The position numbers and the translations under genes are program-made. The notes beneath the pieces were generated by a model. That model made no database searches. It was given only the letters and a program-made list of their open reading frames with translations, and had not been told where the DNA came from. DNA of 64,000 nucleotides, from the NCBI RefSeq assembly GCF_000758525.1, contig NZ_CP009241.1, forward strand, positions 6,448,001 to 6,512,000, in the 5' to 3' direction. Positions 62,118 through 64,000 of the stretch are shown piece by piece; the stretch's first letter is position 1; the number at the start of each line of letters is the position of its first letter. Source of the stretch: Paenibacillus sp. FSL H7-0357 (GTDB lineage Bacteria; Bacillota; Bacilli; Paenibacillales; Paenibacillaceae).

Positions 62118-64000
62118 TTGTCCATTCACTATGATGCGAAGCTGCAAATCTTCCATCTGCAAACTGAAAATACCAGTTATGTATTCGGCCTGGCCCGCGG
62201 TACGTATCCCCTACATCTGCATTGGGGCAAAAAAATCCGCAGCTCTGCCGTTTCCGATTTATTCGATCCCGGAGCTATGGGCTTCAGCAGCACCGTTGAT
62301 CCGGCAGAACCTTCACTTTCCCTGGATACACTCCCCCACGAATATCCGGGATATGGTTCGGGCGATTTCAGGGAGCCCGCTTACGTAGCTGAGCTGGCCA
62401 ACGGCACAACGGTCACGGAACTGGCTTACGTGTCCCACAGCATCCTCAAGGGGAAACCGGCGCTGGAAGGCCTACCTGCTGTATACGCCGAGTCTGACGA
62501 GGAAGCCGAAACGCTGCAGCTGGTGCTGGAAGATTCACTTGCCGGCCTCAGGGCCGAACTGTCTTACACGGTCATGAAGGGTTTCGATACCATTATCCGC
62601 TCGGCCCGGCTGATCAATACCGGAACCGACCCGCTTAAGCTGAACCGTGCCTTGTCCCTGGCGCTCGATTTCCCGCATGATGAATTCGAGCTGATCCATC
62701 TTTCCGGCTCCTGGGCCCGGGAACGCCATTTGGTCCGCGCCCCGCTGCGCAGCGGAAATCAGGGCATCGACAGCAAACGCGGAGCGAGCAGCCATCAGCA
62801 GAACCCCTTCCTGGCCCTGCTCTCCCCGAATACCGGGGAAGACAGCGGAGAAGCCTATGGCTTCAGCCTTGTCTACAGCGGCAGCTTCAGTGCCGGGGCC
62901 GAGGTGGACCAATACGGGTCCACCCGGGTCACGATGGGCATCAACCCCTTCGGCTTCCGCTGGCTGCTTGAGCCGGGCGAAAGCTTCCAGACGCCGGAAG
63001 CTGTACTTGCTTATTCCGATGCGGGGATCGGCGGCATGTCCCGTATTTACCACCGCTTGTACCGTACCCGTCTGGCAAGAGGGCTGTACCGCGATGAACC
63101 CCGTCCGGTGCTGATCAACAACTGGGAAGCCACCTATTTCGGCTTCGATGCGGACAAGATCGAAGATATCGCCCGTGCCGGACAAGCGCTTGGCATTGAG
63201 CTGTTCGTGCTCGACGACGGCTGGTTCGGCCGCCGGGACGATGATTCCACTTCCCTGGGAGACTGGTTCGTGGATAAACGCAAGCTGCCGCAGGGCCTGT
63301 CCGATCTGGCGGAACGGGTGAACCGGCTTGGCATGCAGTTCGGCCTCTGGTTCGAGCCGGAGATGGTCTCCCCCGACAGTGAGCTGTACCGTGCCCACCC
63401 GGATTGGTGCCTGCATGTGCCAGACCGCAGACGCAGTCAAAGCCGCAATCAATTGATCCTCGACCTGTCCCGGCCGGAGGTCTGCGACTACATTATAGAT
63501 GCCGTTAGCAGCGTATTATCCTCGGCTCCGATCACTTATGTCAAATGGGATATGAACCGCCATATGACGGAGATCGGCTCCGCATCGCTGCCGCCCGGGC
63601 GCCAGGGGGAAACTGCCCACCGCTATATGCTGGGGCTGTACCGGGTAATGGAAGAAATCACATCCAGCTTCCCGCATGTGCTGTTCGAGAGCTGCTCCGG
63701 CGGCGGCGGCCGGTTCGATCCGGGCATCCTGCACTACATGCCGCAGACCTGGACCAGTGACAATACCGATGCCGTAGAGCGCCTCAAGATCCAGTACGGC
63801 ACAAGTATTGTCTATCCGGCCAGCGCCATGGGCGCACATATCTCGGCTGTGCCGAACCATCAGGTTCACCGCAGCACCCCGCTCTCCATGCGCGGCGATG
63901 TGGCGATGTCCGGCAACTTCGGGTATGAGCTGGACCTGACCCGGTTCACCGAAGAGGAGCAGGCGGAAGCGGCTGCCCAGGTTGCCTTCTACAAAGAAAT
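62118..64000 (+). CDS. GH36 alpha-galactosidase, truncated by the window end
   Basis: At least 627 residues of a family GH36 enzyme that removes alpha-1,6-linked galactose from melibiose or raffinose-type sugars. N-terminal beta-supersandwich (about 1-320), catalytic barrel (about 320 onward). The nucleophile Asp lies in TYVKWDMNRH near residue 480 and the acid/base Asp in TSDNTDA near residue 555. WFEPEMVSPDSELY and CSGGGGRFDPGI are family landmarks. No signal peptide, so cytoplasmic. The start is TTG at 62118, 9 bp after AGGAGG. The 3' end lies beyond the window. Sucrose and fructan genes 50 kb away are not linked. Confidence 0.92.
   Translation, partial: MSIHYDAKLQIFHLQTENTSYVFGLARGTYPLHLHWGKKIRSSAVSDLFDPGAMGFSSTVDPAEPSLSLDTLPHEYPGYGSGDFREPAYVAELANGTTVTELAYVSHSILKGKPALEGLPAVYAESDEEAETLQLVLEDSLAGLRAELSYTVMKGFDTIIRSARLINTGTDPLKLNRALSLALDFPHDEFELIHLSGSWARERHLVRAPLRSGNQGIDSKRGASSHQQNPFLALLSPNTGEDSGEAYGFSLVYSGSFSAGAEVDQYGSTRVTMGINPFGFRWLLEPGESFQTPEAVLAYSDAGIGGMSRIYHRLYRTRLARGLYRDEPRPVLINNWEATYFGFDADKIEDIARAGQALGIELFVLDDGWFGRRDDDSTSLGDWFVDKRKLPQGLSDLAERVNRLGMQFGLWFEPEMVSPDSELYRAHPDWCLHVPDRRRSQSRNQLILDLSRPEVCDYIIDAVSSVLSSAPITYVKWDMNRHMTEIGSASLPPGRQGETAHRYMLGLYRVMEEITSSFPHVLFESCSGGGGRFDPGILHYMPQTWTSDNTDAVERLKIQYGTSIVYPASAMGAHISAVPNHQVHRSTPLSMRGDVAMSGNFGYELDLTRFTEEEQAEAAAQVAFYKE

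Noticed and set aside
62535..63452. Long open frame (305 codons) on the minus strand opposite the alpha-galactosidase
   Set aside because: It is antisense to a complete GH36 frame with catalytic motifs; GC-rich codon positions create it. No ribosome binding site or family.

Overview
The window looks like chromosomal DNA of an endospore-forming Firmicute, most likely Paenibacillus or a close relative. The support is strong GGAGG-type ribosome binding sites, frequent TTG and GTG starts, a small acid-soluble spore protein (SspI), a Lia-type envelope-stress operon, many lipoprotein-based sugar ABC importers with YesM/YesN-type or LacI regulators, and large glycoside hydrolases. No rRNA, tRNA, CRISPR array, phage gene or transposase was recognised.

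Layout. 0.1-0.9 kb: a DUF2798 membrane protein and a tiny membrane protein. 0.9-12.5 kb: a fructan/sucrose locus on the minus strand (two permeases, a binding lipoprotein, an intracellular GH32, a ROK fructokinase and a 1267-residue secreted GH32), with a divergent LacI regulator. 12.7-14.2 kb: a DUF1648-like membrane protein and an ATP-grasp protein. 14.3-17.9 kb: a repeat-bearing lipoprotein followed by an OmpR/HK pair. 17.9-20.4 kb: an ABC-2 exporter and its TetR, each preceded by the same palindromic operator. 20.4-22.7 kb: a second TetR divergent from a DHA2 drug exporter. 22.9-26.7 kb: an orphan lipoprotein and a Fur-box-controlled siderophore importer whose two permeases are fused. 27.0-34.7 kb: a 5'-nucleotidase, a sugar-type ABC importer and a YesM/YesN pair. 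35.0-39.6 kb: an electrophile/quinone-response module (extradiol dioxygenase, MhqD-like hydrolase, DoxX, XRE-cupin regulator, MerR, Old Yellow Enzyme). 39.9-44.1 kb: a split PTS (EIIBC and EIIA) with an RspA/ManD-like enolase-superfamily enzyme and a GntR regulator.

44.4-51.7 kb is mostly housekeeping: a SpoU rRNA methyltransferase, a KtrA-type K+ channel subunit, SspI, RF3, glucose-6-phosphate dehydrogenase and a YwmB-like protein. 51.8-56.6 kb is an expanded Lia operon: a LiaI-like protein, PspA, PspC, a second PspA, LiaF, LiaS and LiaR. 56.9-61.9 kb is an OmpR/HK pair with a MacB/FtsX-type ABC system. The window ends inside a GH36 alpha-galactosidase.

The most unusual content is non-coding. 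(i) A structured dispersed element has two long copies in opposite orientation, with a compensatory base change in its stem, plus a possible 48-bp minimal copy. (ii) About 62-bp tandem repeats lie between the KtrA-type gene and sspI. (iii) The 3' tail of a merR gene is duplicated and flanks a 2.8-kb detoxification module. (iv) An array of hairpins separates the psp genes from liaFSR. (v) Several palindromic operators sit exactly on promoters: TetR boxes, two MerR-type 19-bp-spacer promoters, and back-to-back -35 boxes forming a palindrome. The best candidates for undescribed biology at the gene level are the PTS/enolase-superfamily cluster and the nucleotidase/ABC/YesMN cluster. Neither sugar ABC importer carries its own ATPase.
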